Assembly: GCA_001664505.1 (NCBI GenBank)
Contig: CP011806.1
Location: 4,042,176 to 4,106,175, forward strand
From: Acidobacteria bacterium Mor1
GTDB taxonomy: Bacteria; Acidobacteriota; Polarisedimenticolia; Polarisedimenticolales; Polarisedimenticolaceae
Reading direction: 5' to 3'
Length of the DNA: 64,000 nucleotides
Shown here: in pieces, positions 1 to 8,000 of the stretch
Position numbering within the stretch: position 1 is the first letter of the stretch
How the letters are laid out: each line of letters begins with the position of its first letter
Notes under the pieces: model-generated
Seen by the model: the letters and a program-made list of their open reading frames with translations, nothing else
Told to the model about the DNA's origin: nothing
Database searches by the model: none
Translations under genes and position numbers: made by a program

Positions 1-285
1 GGCACCTGCCCGTCGGAGTCGGTGGCGACGGCGATCTGGTTCGCCTGTCTCAACGGCGGCCTGGGCGTCGATGAGGCGATCACCGCCGCGACGCTGAATG
101 CGGCGCACTCGCTGGGCCGGGCGGCGGACGCCGGCTCGATCGAGGTGGGCAAGCGCGGGGATCTGGTGATCCACGACATGCCCAACCGCTACCACCTGGT
201 CTACCGCTTCGGGGTTTCCCGAATCGGCACGGTGGTTCTGGGCGGACAGGTGGTGCAGTCGCAGGGAACCGCCTGGCCGGTCTGA
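1..285 (+). CDS. hutI: Imidazolonepropionase, C-terminal part (truncated by window edge)
   Basis: Open from the first base in frame 1, this gives the last 94 residues of an amidohydrolase. Visible family signatures are the segment ACLNGGLGVDEAITAATLNA, then GSIEVGKRGDLVI and a closing RIGTVVLGGQVV. This order (helix with TLNAA, then IGSLEVGKxADLVI, then xFGVNxVxxVxxxG) is typical of HutI, which opens imidazolone-5-propanoate to N-formimino-L-glutamate in cytoplasmic histidine degradation. The metal ligands lie upstream of the window and cannot be checked. Other hut genes may precede it. The next gene is on the opposite strand, so the transcript should end near 300. Another amidohydrolase is possible but the match in motif order is good. 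Confidence 0.85.
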   Translation, partial: GTCPSESVATAIWFACLNGGLGVDEAITAATLNAAHSLGRAADAGSIEVGKRGDLVIHDMPNRYHLVYRFGVSRIGTVVLGGQVVQSQGTAWPV

Positions 286-334
286 CCGGCGGTCATCGAT
301 CGAGTCCGGGGAACGGGGAACCCCGCCGGTCGAG

Positions 335-697
335 CTAGAACAGCGGGGCGCGTTCGTCGGCCTTGAAGTTGTACACGTAGGTGTAGACCTTCAGGTCGAC
401 CTCGACCCGGTACTCGGCCGTCACGATCAACTCGCTCTTGGTCTTCTTGATCTCGAGACCCTTCTTCTTGTCGATCGGGATGTGCAGCTCGTCGGCCTTG
501 TCCAGGATGCTCTGGCGGATCTTGCCCATCTTGCCGTGGGCGGCCGCACGCCGGACCTCTTCGCGGATGTGATCCTTGAAGTCGTAGCCGGTGATGCGCA
601 CCGGGATGACCTGCGCTCCGGCGTAGATCCCGCAGATCAACAGCGCCAGGGCGATGATGAACCCCAGTTTGCCTTCGCCTCGTTGGTTACGTCGCAT
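335..697 (-). CDS. Small single-pass membrane/exported protein of unknown function
   Basis: A 120-residue protein beginning [12 protein letters not shown], with one hydrophobic segment at about residues 11-30 ([19 protein letters not shown]) and then a basic, charged domain rich in Lys/Arg and beta-like stretches ending KADERAPLF. The RGEGKLG-plus-single-TM start resembles small DUF4845-like or pilin-like proteins, but I cannot name the family. The start at 697 is preferred over longer in-frame extensions because a GGAGAGG ribosome site lies 7 nt upstream. A plausible promoter (TTGTCG-17-TATATT) sits about 70 bp further up. It is divergent from yjbQ and convergent with hutI. Confidence 0.7.
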   Translation of the reverse strand: MRRNQRGEGKLGFIIALALLICGIYAGAQVIPVRITGYDFKDHIREEVRRAAAHGKMGKIRQSILDKADELHIPIDKKKGLEIKKTKSELIVTAEYRVEVDLKVYTYVYNFKADERAPLF

Positions 698-765
698 GGT
701 CAACCTCTCCGCCTCGTCCGTCGTGGACACACCACGGCCGGGATCGCCCGGCCTGGAACGAGGCG

Positions 766-794
766 AATATAGGTTCCGGCCCCCGGAGCGACAA
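766..794 (-). promoter_or_regulatory. Predicted sigma-70 promoter for the small membrane protein
   Basis: On the minus strand TTGTCG (789-794, 4/6 to consensus) and TATATT (766-771, 5/6) are separated by exactly 17 bp. The predicted start of transcription near 759 leaves a leader of about 60 nt before the ATG at 697. Confidence 0.45.
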
Positions 795-806
795 CAGTCA
801 CCAAAT

Positions 807-840
807 CGCCGGATTTCCGGCGGAATACGGGTCGTATACT
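807..840 (+). promoter_or_regulatory. Palindrome plus -10 box upstream of yjbQ
   Basis: CGCCGGA-TT-TCCGGCG (807-822) is a perfect 7-2-7 inverted repeat. It is followed by TATACT (835-840, 5/6 to the -10 consensus), but no good -35 is visible. The dyad occupies the region where the -35 would lie, as an operator or activator site might. It also lies just upstream of the opposite promoter, so it could serve both genes. Confidence 0.35.
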
Positions 841-920
841 GGGCCGGCCAGGTGCCGGCGCAGGGCCGGCAGCGCTGTTTCGCCGCCTCCGACGGTGGCG
901 GTTGGGACCCGGGGGAGACC

Positions 921-1337
921 GTGAAATCGAAGACCGAGCACCTGACCTTCAACATCGACGCCCGCATGGGTTTCCGCAACATCACCCCCGAGGTCGCCGA
1001 CGTCGTTCGAGACAGCGGCGTGCGCGAAGGCCTGTGCCTGGTCAACGCCATGCACATCACCGCCAGCGTGTTCATCAACGACGACGAACCCGGCCTGCAC
1101 CAGGACTACAAGAAATGGCTCGAGGAGCTGGCGCCCCACGATCCGGCCCGCTACCAGCACAACCGTACCGGTGAGGACAACGGCGACGCCCACCACAAAC
1201 GGCAGATCATGGGCCGCGAGGTGGTCGTGGCGATCACCGGCGGCAAGCTCGACTTCGGCCCCTGGGAGCAGATCTTCTACGGCGAGTTCGACGGCCGCCG
1301 CCCCAAGCGGGTCCTGGTCAAGGTGATCGGCGACTAG
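921..1337 (+). CDS. YjbQ/UPF0047 family protein (secondary thiamine-phosphate synthase type)
   Basis: A 138-residue protein, the normal length for the YjbQ (UPF0047) family. Diagnostic pieces are [18 protein letters not shown] near residues 43-60, the [15 protein letters not shown] block near 80-95 and the closing [18 protein letters not shown]. The family folds as a trimeric beta-sandwich with conserved His residues. The E. coli member has been reported to have weak thiamine-phosphate synthase activity, but its real role is uncertain. Start chosen at GTG 921, which begins where homologues begin ([10 protein letters not shown]) and follows a GGGGGAG element. A longer in-frame extension upstream is low-complexity and not conserved-looking. 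Monocistronic. Confidence 0.85.
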   Translation: MKSKTEHLTFNIDARMGFRNITPEVADVVRDSGVREGLCLVNAMHITASVFINDDEPGLHQDYKKWLEELAPHDPARYQHNRTGEDNGDAHHKRQIMGREVVVAITGGKLDFGPWEQIFYGEFDGRRPKRVLVKVIGD

Positions 1338-1454
1338 CTTCCGCGAGCAAGCGGGAGTCGGAGGCCCGGGCTGCAACCGGATCGCCTCTCAGGCGGTTCA
1401 AGCCCTTGTCGGACGGTCGGGGACTGACCCGGTCGTTCCACGGGGGGCACAGCC

Positions 1455-2612
1455 ATGCATTCGACCGTTCTGCGGTGTTTCACGATCCTTGTCCTGTGGG
1501 CGTTCGGCGTTCCGCTGACGGCCGAGCCGCCGGCCGCCGAGAAGGAGGCCGGCCCGCCGGGGCGCTTCATCACCCGGCCGGCTGCGGTCAAACCGGGGAT
1601 CGATTTCTCCGGAATCCAGCAGAATCTTGCGGGGGAGCCGACCCAGGTCTTGGTCCTCGGCACGGCCCACCTCACCTACTTCCCGAAAGAGGCCTTTACC
1701 GCCGATCACCTTTCGCTGGTGCTCGAGCGGCTGCAAGAGTTCGCGCCGGACCTCATCGCCATCGAGTCCATCTCGGGCCGCACCTGCGACCATCTCCGCC
1801 GCTGGGATGCGCTCTACGACGGCGTTGCCGACCGATACTGCGTCGACCCCGGCATCGCGCTCGAGGGGCTCGGGATGACCATGGTCGAGGCCGCCGTGGC
1901 CGTCGAACAGGAGCTGGGCTCGATGGGCGACGCCGCCTCGCCGGCAAAGCGTCGCCGAATGGCCGCGTTGTTCTACGGGGCAGGGGAGCCCTGGTCGGCG
2001 TCGCTGCAGTGGTCGAAGCTGCCGGAAGATCAGCGGAAGCCTGCCGACGGAGTGAGTGAAGCGCTGGCGCAGAAGCTGGACCGCTACCAGCGCTCCCGCA
2101 ACGAAACCAACCTGATCGCCATCGAGCTGGCCCGGCGCCTGGGACTCGAACACCTGGCCACCATGGATGACCACACCGCGGATCTGATCCAGGCCCGGGC
2201 GCCCGAGACTCTGGGCCCGACGGTCAGTTCGGTCTGGAGCACCGATGTTCCCGGCGAGGCGGAGATCGAGGCCAAGGAAGAGACCTTCCTCGGTTCGGCG
2301 GAAGGGGTGCTGGCAGGCTACCGCTACATGAACAGCCCGGACTATCAGCACGCCACCATCGCCGCCGACTTCGGGTTGGCCGCGGCAACTCCGGATCATG
2401 ACGCGGTCGCCCGGCACTACGTCGCCTGGTGGCAGGCTCGCGGGATGCGCATGGCGGCCAACCTCATCGAGGCCGCGGGCAACCGGCCCGGTGCCAAGGT
2501 GCTGGTGATCGTCGGGGCGTCACACAAGGCGTACTTCGATGCGTACCTGGAGCCGATGCAGGATGTGGAACTCGTCAGCGTCGACGCGGTGCTCGCCGGC
2601 GAAGGGGACTAG
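1455..2612 (+). CDS. Exported TraB/DUF5694-like protein
   Basis: 385 residues. An N-terminal signal peptide is likely (hydrophobic CFTILVLWAFGVPLTA, residues 9-24). The mature part starts with a strand and GxxH motif, VLVLGTAHLTYFP near residues 69-81, followed by LQEFAPDLIAIESISG, and ends with VLVIVGASHKAYFDAYL. The N- and C-terminal GTAH/GASH pair flanking a helical core is the signature of the TraB/PrgY/EreA-like fold, here closest to what is called DUF5694. The biochemical activity of this family is not established; a metal-dependent hydrolase is often proposed. ATG 1455 has GGGGGG at 1442-1447. It stands alone and is convergent with the SRPBCC genes. Confidence 0.65.
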   Translation: MHSTVLRCFTILVLWAFGVPLTAEPPAAEKEAGPPGRFITRPAAVKPGIDFSGIQQNLAGEPTQVLVLGTAHLTYFPKEAFTADHLSLVLERLQEFAPDLIAIESISGRTCDHLRRWDALYDGVADRYCVDPGIALEGLGMTMVEAAVAVEQELGSMGDAASPAKRRRMAALFYGAGEPWSASLQWSKLPEDQRKPADGVSEALAQKLDRYQRSRNETNLIAIELARRLGLEHLATMDDHTADLIQARAPETLGPTVSSVWSTDVPGEAEIEAKEETFLGSAEGVLAGYRYMNSPDYQHATIAADFGLAAATPDHDAVARHYVAWWQARGMRMAANLIEAAGNRPGAKVLVIVGASHKAYFDAYLEPMQDVELVSVDAVLAGEGD

Positions 2613-2637
2613 CAGCCCGTGTTTCCGGGGCGTCGGT

Positions 2638-3093
2638 CTAGACCGGCGCACTCCGCGCCTGCTCTTCACAGTGGTCCCGCAGCAGGTCCAGGTAGCTGGC
2701 GATGCCCTTGCGGAAGAAGCCCTGCATGAAAGGGCTCATGATCTTGGGCAGCAGCTTGTGCGGACGAGCATCCATGGTGATGCGCAGGGTGGTCTTGTCG
2801 CCGTCGGGCATCACCTCGAACAGGGTGTCCCAGACGGTTCCGTGACTGTCGGTGACCATGCGGGTGCGTTCGTTTTCGACCCACTCGGTGACTTCCAGAT
2901 CGGTCTTCATCTCTTTGTTGCCGTGGCGCCGGGTCTCGATGAAGCGTGTCCCGATGCCGCCACGCTTCTCGCCGACGAACTCGACGGAGACCACGTCCGG
3001 CTGGATTTCGGGAAAGCGTTCGATCTCGGTGACCGAGCGGAAGACGGTGTCCGCCGGCGCGGCGATCGACTGTTCCAGGGCAATGATGCTCAT
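2638..3093 (-). CDS. SRPBCC (polyketide cyclase/START-like) family protein
   Basis: 151 residues beginning MSIIALEQSIAAPADTVF, the usual N-terminal strand of the SRPBCC fold, then VTEIERFPEIQPDV and a C-terminal helix with FFRKGIASYLDLLRDHCEE. These helix-grip proteins form a hydrophobic pocket; no ligand can be assigned. The start at 3093 overlaps the stop of the upstream SRPBCC gene by ATGA, so the two are translationally coupled. It is the third gene of the ArsR-SRPBCC-SRPBCC operon. A longer in-frame extension upstream lies inside the neighbour in another frame and is rejected. Confidence 0.8.
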   Translation of the reverse strand: MSIIALEQSIAAPADTVFRSVTEIERFPEIQPDVVSVEFVGEKRGGIGTRFIETRRHGNKEMKTDLEVTEWVENERTRMVTDSHGTVWDTLFEVMPDGDKTTLRITMDARPHKLLPKIMSPFMQGFFRKGIASYLDLLRDHCEEQARSAPV

Positions 3094-3557
3094 GCGCTCG
3101 CTCCTTCGGCCCGGCCCTCGAGCCGCTCGCCGAGCATGCCGAGGCTGTTGGTCCAGCCACCCTCGATGATGCCGCACATCTGATCCGACGGGATGCCGCT
3201 GTGGGTCAAGGTCAGTTCGGTGCGGCCGTCCTGTTCGCGGAACTCGACCCGGACCTGCATCTCGGGCATGTTGAGCGCTTCGTCGGCGTGGAGCTTGTAT
3301 TCCAGCAGCGTAGGGGGCTCGACGGTGATGAACTCGCCGCTTCCGTGAGCCTCGAACACACCCTCGAGTGACATGTGGGTGCGGAACCGAGTGCCCACCG
3401 CCGGGACCCAGTTGTCCAGCTCCAGTTTCGCCGCGGCATCGCACTTCATCCATTGCGCTACGTGCTCCGCCTCGGTCCACGCTCGGAAGACCAGATCGAT
3501 CGGGGCATGGAACTCCCGCCGCAGGGTCACCGACAGTTTTCTGTTCTCAACGCTCAC
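3090..3557 (-). CDS. SRPBCC / AHSA1-like protein
   Basis: 155 residues. The start VSVENRKLSVTLRREFHAP, the phrase DLVFRAWTEAEHVAQWM near residues 22-38 and the C-terminal GGWTNSLGMLGERLE are typical of the AHSA1 (activator of Hsp90 ATPase-like) branch of SRPBCC. Such proteins are commonly encoded beside ArsR regulators, as here, and are thought to bind hydrophobic ligands. GTG at 3557 was chosen because a strong AAGGAGA lies 8 nt upstream. It overlaps arsR by 11 nt and the next SRPBCC gene by 4 nt. No Hsp90 link can be claimed. Confidence 0.8.
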   Translation of the reverse strand: MSVENRKLSVTLRREFHAPIDLVFRAWTEAEHVAQWMKCDAAAKLELDNWVPAVGTRFRTHMSLEGVFEAHGSGEFITVEPPTLLEYKLHADEALNMPEMQVRVEFREQDGRTELTLTHSGIPSDQMCGIIEGGWTNSLGMLGERLEGRAEGASA

Positions 3558-3969
3558 GGGAATCTCCTTTGTCCTTGCGGCGTCCCTTGCCTTTGCGCGG
3601 CGTCTTGCCGGCTGCGCTTCGATCGGCACTGCGGCGTTCCTTCTCCTGGAGTTCGTCCAGGTAGTCGCTGAGGGTGTCGAAGCGGCTCTCCCAGAACTCG
3701 GTGACCTGGGCGACCCAGCGCTGGGCCAGGGCCAGGGAGTCCGGCTCCATGGCGCAATGGTGAGCCCGCCCCTGGACGTCCCGCCGCAGCAGCCCCGCTC
3801 GTTCCAGCACCTTGACGTGCTTGGTGACCGCGGCCTTGCTCATGGCGTAGGGAGCGCCCAGCTCGCCGACGGTGGCCGGCCCCCTGGACAGCTGGGCCAG
3901 CATGCCCCGCCGGGTGGTGTCCGCCAGGGCGCCGAAGACCTGGCTGAGCTGTGTTTCATTGTTAACCAT
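3547..3969 (-). CDS. ArsR/SmtB-family transcriptional regulator
   Basis: 140 residues with a winged helix: VFGALADTTRRGMLAQLSRG (residues 12-31), recognition helix MSKAAVTKHVKVLERAGLL and wing residues RRDVQGRAHHC. This subgroup (ALADPTRR type, no metal-binding CxC in the recognition helix) is usually paired with SRPBCC proteins, as here. It probably represses its own operon. The C-terminal tail is rich in Lys/Arg. ATG 3969 is chosen; no Shine-Dalgarno is present, but the promoter position suggests a leaderless message. An operator-like dyad covers the start codon. Confidence 0.85.
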   Translation of the reverse strand: MVNNETQLSQVFGALADTTRRGMLAQLSRGPATVGELGAPYAMSKAAVTKHVKVLERAGLLRRDVQGRAHHCAMEPDSLALAQRWVAQVTEFWESRFDTLSDYLDELQEKERRSADRSAAGKTPRKGKGRRKDKGDSRER

Positions 3970-3978
3970 GTGGTGTAC
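3961..3978 (-). promoter_or_regulatory. Operator-like dyad over the arsR start codon
   Basis: GTTAACCA-TG-TGGTGTAC is an inverted repeat matching at 6 of 8 positions per arm. It covers both the arsR ATG and the downstream half of the -10 element. AACCA/TGGT-type dyads are known for this class of ArsR regulators, so autorepression is likely. This is inferred, not shown. Confidence 0.5.
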
Positions 3979-4005
3979 TATCCGATCAAATCGGTGCCGC
4001 GTCAA
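3977..4005 (-). promoter_or_regulatory. Predicted promoter of the ArsR-SRPBCC operon (leaderless)
   Basis: On the minus strand TTGACG (4000-4005, 5/6) and GATAGT (3977-3982, 4/6) are spaced by 17 bp. Counting about 7 nt from the -10 puts the transcription start at 3969-3970, which is the A of the ATG. Confidence 0.6.
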
Positions 4006-4034
4006 GGGAAAAAGCGCCGGGGAGAGTCGGCGGC

Positions 4035-5006
4035 CTAGCGCCCGGTCCAGGCCAGAGGTGCTTCGACCTTCGCGGGCAGATCGGCCGCGATCGGGTCGTC
4101 GGAGAGCATCTCGACCATTCCGCTCAGGTGCACCAACATCTCGGCGCGGAAGATCGCGTTGCTGTAGTAGAGCGTTGCGGAGCAGTGGAAGCTTCCCCGG
4201 TCGTCGACCTTCTCGAGGGTCGCCGGGACGATCTCCTCGAGGACCTTGGCGGCCTTGCTCGAACGCACCATCGCCGGAATCAGCGGGTCCTCGCTGCGCT
4301 CGATCACGAAGAAGGGACCCTCTTCACCATGCACGAAGAAGCAGAAGAAACGCAGGTAGTCGAGGGCGTTGTCTTCGTCCAGCTTGATCGGTGCCTTGGC
4401 ATTCATCTCGTGCAGCGGCGGTGAGGTCCCATTCAAGCGGAACAGGCGTCCCTTGCGGCTCAGGAAGTAGAGCGCCATCTTCGGGAACTGCCAGTTCGGA
4501 TCGTAGACCCGGATGAGTTGAACCCCTTCGTACCAGGGGATCGGCCGCCAGTGAACATGGGTCGTTTCGGGCGCGACCCGGATGACGCCGTCCACCGGTC
4601 CGATTCGGCCGAGGAACTCGGCGAGCTGCTGCTCTCCGAACAGGGTCCATCCCAGGCCGGTAAGCTTCTCTTTCGGCCAGTCGCCGGGAAGCAAGACGTT
4701 CGCCGATTCGTAGCCGGTGTCGTTCGGTTCGAGATCGGCGGGAAGCGCGCCTTCCTGTCCCTGTAGCATTCCCTGGAGTTCCCCGGAGATCTCCGAGCGG
4801 AGCTGCTCACCGAAGGACTCGTTCACGGAGATCCGTTCCAACGCCTTGCGAAGCTGATCTTGTCGTACCTGCCCGTCGTCCAGCAGGCGGCGAATCCGGG
4901 CCAGATCCTCCCGCGCCATCTCTTCGTCGGTGGTCGTCCCGAGGCGGTCGATCACCGCGTCGGTCACCTTGCTGAGCAGCAACCGTGCGTAGGCTTCATC
5001 AATCAT
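4035..5006 (-). CDS. Uncharacterised 323-residue protein, partner of the STAND ATPase
   Basis: I do not recognise this family. The first 90 residues are helical and highly charged (AREDLARIRRLLDDGQVRQD...), with possible coiled-coil character. The remainder is a mixed alpha/beta domain with aromatic-rich strands (WRPIPWYEGVQLIRVYDP, LRFFCFFVHGEEGPFFVIE) and ends ALYYSN-like, FRAEMLVHLSGMVEMLSDDP. No signal peptide, transmembrane segment or catalytic motif is evident. ATG 5006 overlaps the stop of the upstream 1381-residue STAND gene by 8 nt, so the two are almost certainly co-translated and functionally linked. It could be an effector, a sensor or an immunity-like regulator of the NTPase. The upstream extension of the frame lies inside the STAND gene and is rejected. 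Confidence 0.75.
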   Translation of the reverse strand: MIDEAYARLLLSKVTDAVIDRLGTTTDEEMAREDLARIRRLLDDGQVRQDQLRKALERISVNESFGEQLRSEISGELQGMLQGQEGALPADLEPNDTGYESANVLLPGDWPKEKLTGLGWTLFGEQQLAEFLGRIGPVDGVIRVAPETTHVHWRPIPWYEGVQLIRVYDPNWQFPKMALYFLSRKGRLFRLNGTSPPLHEMNAKAPIKLDEDNALDYLRFFCFFVHGEEGPFFVIERSEDPLIPAMVRSSKAAKVLEEIVPATLEKVDDRGSFHCSATLYYSNAIFRAEMLVHLSGMVEMLSDDPIAADLPAKVEAPLAWTGR

Positions 5007-8000
5007 CGAGTTTGCTCCATTGCAGCCAGTCCGAGGTGTCTTTCCCGGCAGCGATCTCCATCCGTGCGACGCAGGCCGCGGTCTCCATTGCAATCAGGTC
5101 ATGGTTTCTCTGCCCGGGGTCGATCGATCGGGCCCCGGTCGCCGGTTCGACGAGCTTCAGCAAGCGTTGCCGCCAGGCCGCAACCCTCGGGTCCCCGGCA
5201 CCGTGCCATAGCGCGAGCACGCGAAGCATGACCAACGCTGCCGTGCGGCGTGTTCGCTCATCCTCTTCGGTGCCGGCGGTCCAGGTTCGCTCCAGTTCGT
5301 TCTGGGCAGCGTAGTCATCGCCATCGATCAGGCTCTGGGCCACCATGGCGATCCGAAGCCGGCAGTCGACGTCGGTGGTCAAGGGTTCGCCGCCCTGAGC
5401 CAGTTCGGCGAGCCAGGGGTCGCGCCCCGGGGTTGCCTCGGTATCGGGAAGCACACTGATCAGCATGTCTGCCAGATCGTTCTGGGCGCGGTCGCCGACC
5501 TGCTTCATCAGCAGCTTGATCGTCGAGGCAACCCGGGGCCAGCCTTCCATCGAGACCCGTCGAAGCTGCCAGAAGTGATGGCGCAGGTTGTCCCAGGACT
5601 GGTAGTTCAGGGATACGTGGTCGATGCCGTTGGCCTCGACCAGGTCGGCGAAGCTCACCAGGGCCGATTGGGCGTCGCCCCCCTCCTGGTGGCACGCATC
5701 GAACAACATGTCGAAGAGATCGATCGCCGAATAGGTGACCGGAGTGCGTCCTTGCCGGGCTACCAGCGCTCGGTAGCGCTCTGTCCGCGCGCGCAGGTAG
5801 GCCAGAAGCGGGCGCTCTCTGTCGCGGTCGAAGTGGGCCACGCGTGTGCCGATTCTGCACCAGGAGCCGAGGATCCACTTGCGCGTTGCTTCGGACAGTT
5901 CGTCCAGGGAAGCTGCGGCCTCGAGGAGTCGGTCAGAGGTTGCGGAGATGTCTTCGAGCGAGTCGACGCCGCTCTCCTTGTCTCCCTGCTGCGGCGAGAT
6001 CTGCAGGTACGCGTAGTTGTCCAGTGCGCCCAGCGCAGCGGAAATGGCCTCGCCGTGGCTGAAGTCGCCGGCCGCCGATAGGGCCTGGATCGCTTCGACG
6101 ACTTCCCGCCCCCGGCGAGGGTCCTCGCCGTGCTCTGCGTAGATCAATATCCGTGTCACGAGGGATGCAATCGCGACCGAGTCCTGAGTCCGCCTTTCGG
6201 GCGCAACCAGAGCGCGACAGCGCTCCCCGAGGTGAGCCCGGGTCTCCTGCTCTTCCGAGCTCAGTGGGGTCGCCGCGAAACCGAACTTCCTCTCGTCGTT
6301 GCGATAGCGCCAGAAGACCGAAGACAAGGCGTGGCAGAGGATCTTCGCGTTGCGCCGGCGAAGCTCGAAGTTCCCCTCGCTCATGGCCGGTTCCACCGCA
6401 TCGTCGTACATCCGGCGCAGCATCGTCAGGGCACCGGCGACGGTATCGGCATCGCTGCTCAGCCGGAAGATCGCCTGGCCGTCGCCGGCAGCTTCCGTGG
6501 TTTCGCTCTCGGTGGCCAGGGTGTTGAACTCCAGGTGGCGCTTGCCGAGTTTGTCCTGAACCGGGACAGGCCGGCCGAAGCCCGACGGCGAAACCCCTTT
6601 GTTGACGACAAAGGCCAATTGCTCGGCGAGATCGATCACTCCGTCGGCACGTTCGATCTGCGTCTCGATGGGGGCCGTCGGGTCGGGGGGGAACCGATCG
6701 AGCAGCCGGGCCATGCGCTTGAGGTCCTCGCGAGTGGCCGCACGGGTCTGGAGCGGGGCGATGGTGGTCAGCACCAGGCTGCGGAACGGTGTCGCGAGGT
6801 CCGGAGAAACCTCATCGCCGGGCTTCTCCGGGAGCAACCAGTCTGCTGCCGCGGCATGCTCCGGGAAGTCCTGGGTGGTCAATACCGAGAAGAATGCCGC
6901 GCCGGCCGGGTCCGCGCTCCAGGCGTACTCCCGCAGGAACTTTCGTCTGTAGTCTGCAGTGCGCTTGTTCTCGCAGAGGAACGTCTTGTCCTCTCGCAGC
7001 ATCAGCAGAACCAGCGCCTCGCCGACCAGATCCGGCTCGAGAATCGGGTAGGGATCATCCATGCCCCGTCGAGCCGATCCGCAGAGGGTCGCGAGGGTGT
7101 GATCTTCGTTGAAGTCTGCCGACGGGCGCGATCCGACCGGCGAGTCGAAATCCTCGGGGTGCCGCGGCAGCAGGGTCGCGACGCTGGTTCGGAACCTGGG
7201 GTTTTGGTATAGGCGGGCCCAGGCTTCGTCGGTCAGGCCGCGGCACATCGTCGAGAGCGCCAGGAAGGTGAGATGCCGGTCCACCTGCTCCCGGGCCGTG
7301 GCCGGATCTGCGACGTCGGAGGCACTGTTCCAGCGCCTCTTGAACTGGTGGTCCAGGTAGTCCCAGAACAGGGCAAGCCGGGACTCCTCCTGACTCGCAT
7401 CCCCTTTCGCTTCCTGGGGCAGCACGCCACGGGCGAGCAGGTCGGCAACCATGATCGCGAACAGCGGACGCCTGGTCTCGTCGTAGCGGCGCAGCAGTGC
7501 GAGCAGGTCGCTGGCTGCGACGTCAGCTGGTGGATCTCCGCCTTCCTCGTCGAGGGCCCGGGTAATGCGGCTGCGCATCAAGGTCTCGGTCTCATCGTCG
7601 GAAAGGCCGCCCAGGAACAACGCGCCTGACGGGTTGTCCTGGCGATCGGCGGGAGGATCGAACCGGATCTGGGTATTGGAGGCGAGTGCGTCGTCGTCTC
7701 CACGGGCCACCAACTCGAAGAACCGATCGTTGGACCGGCGCAGCAGCAACAGCGCACGGACCGGGAAGGGTGCGTCCTGGGCGAACAGGGCGCACCGTTC
7801 GAGGAATCGGCAGCAGACTTCCGGGGCGCTGCCCGCGTAGTCGATGACGAAGAGCGCGGGGCTTCCGATCTTGCCCAGATCACCCTTCGCCGGCCCCTTG
7901 CCCGCAAGGAAGTCCGAGCGCACGAACCCCGAGAAGGGCCAGTGCCGTTTCTCGGTCTCGAGGATACGCAGGGCGAGGCGGCTCTTGCCGCTACCTGCAT

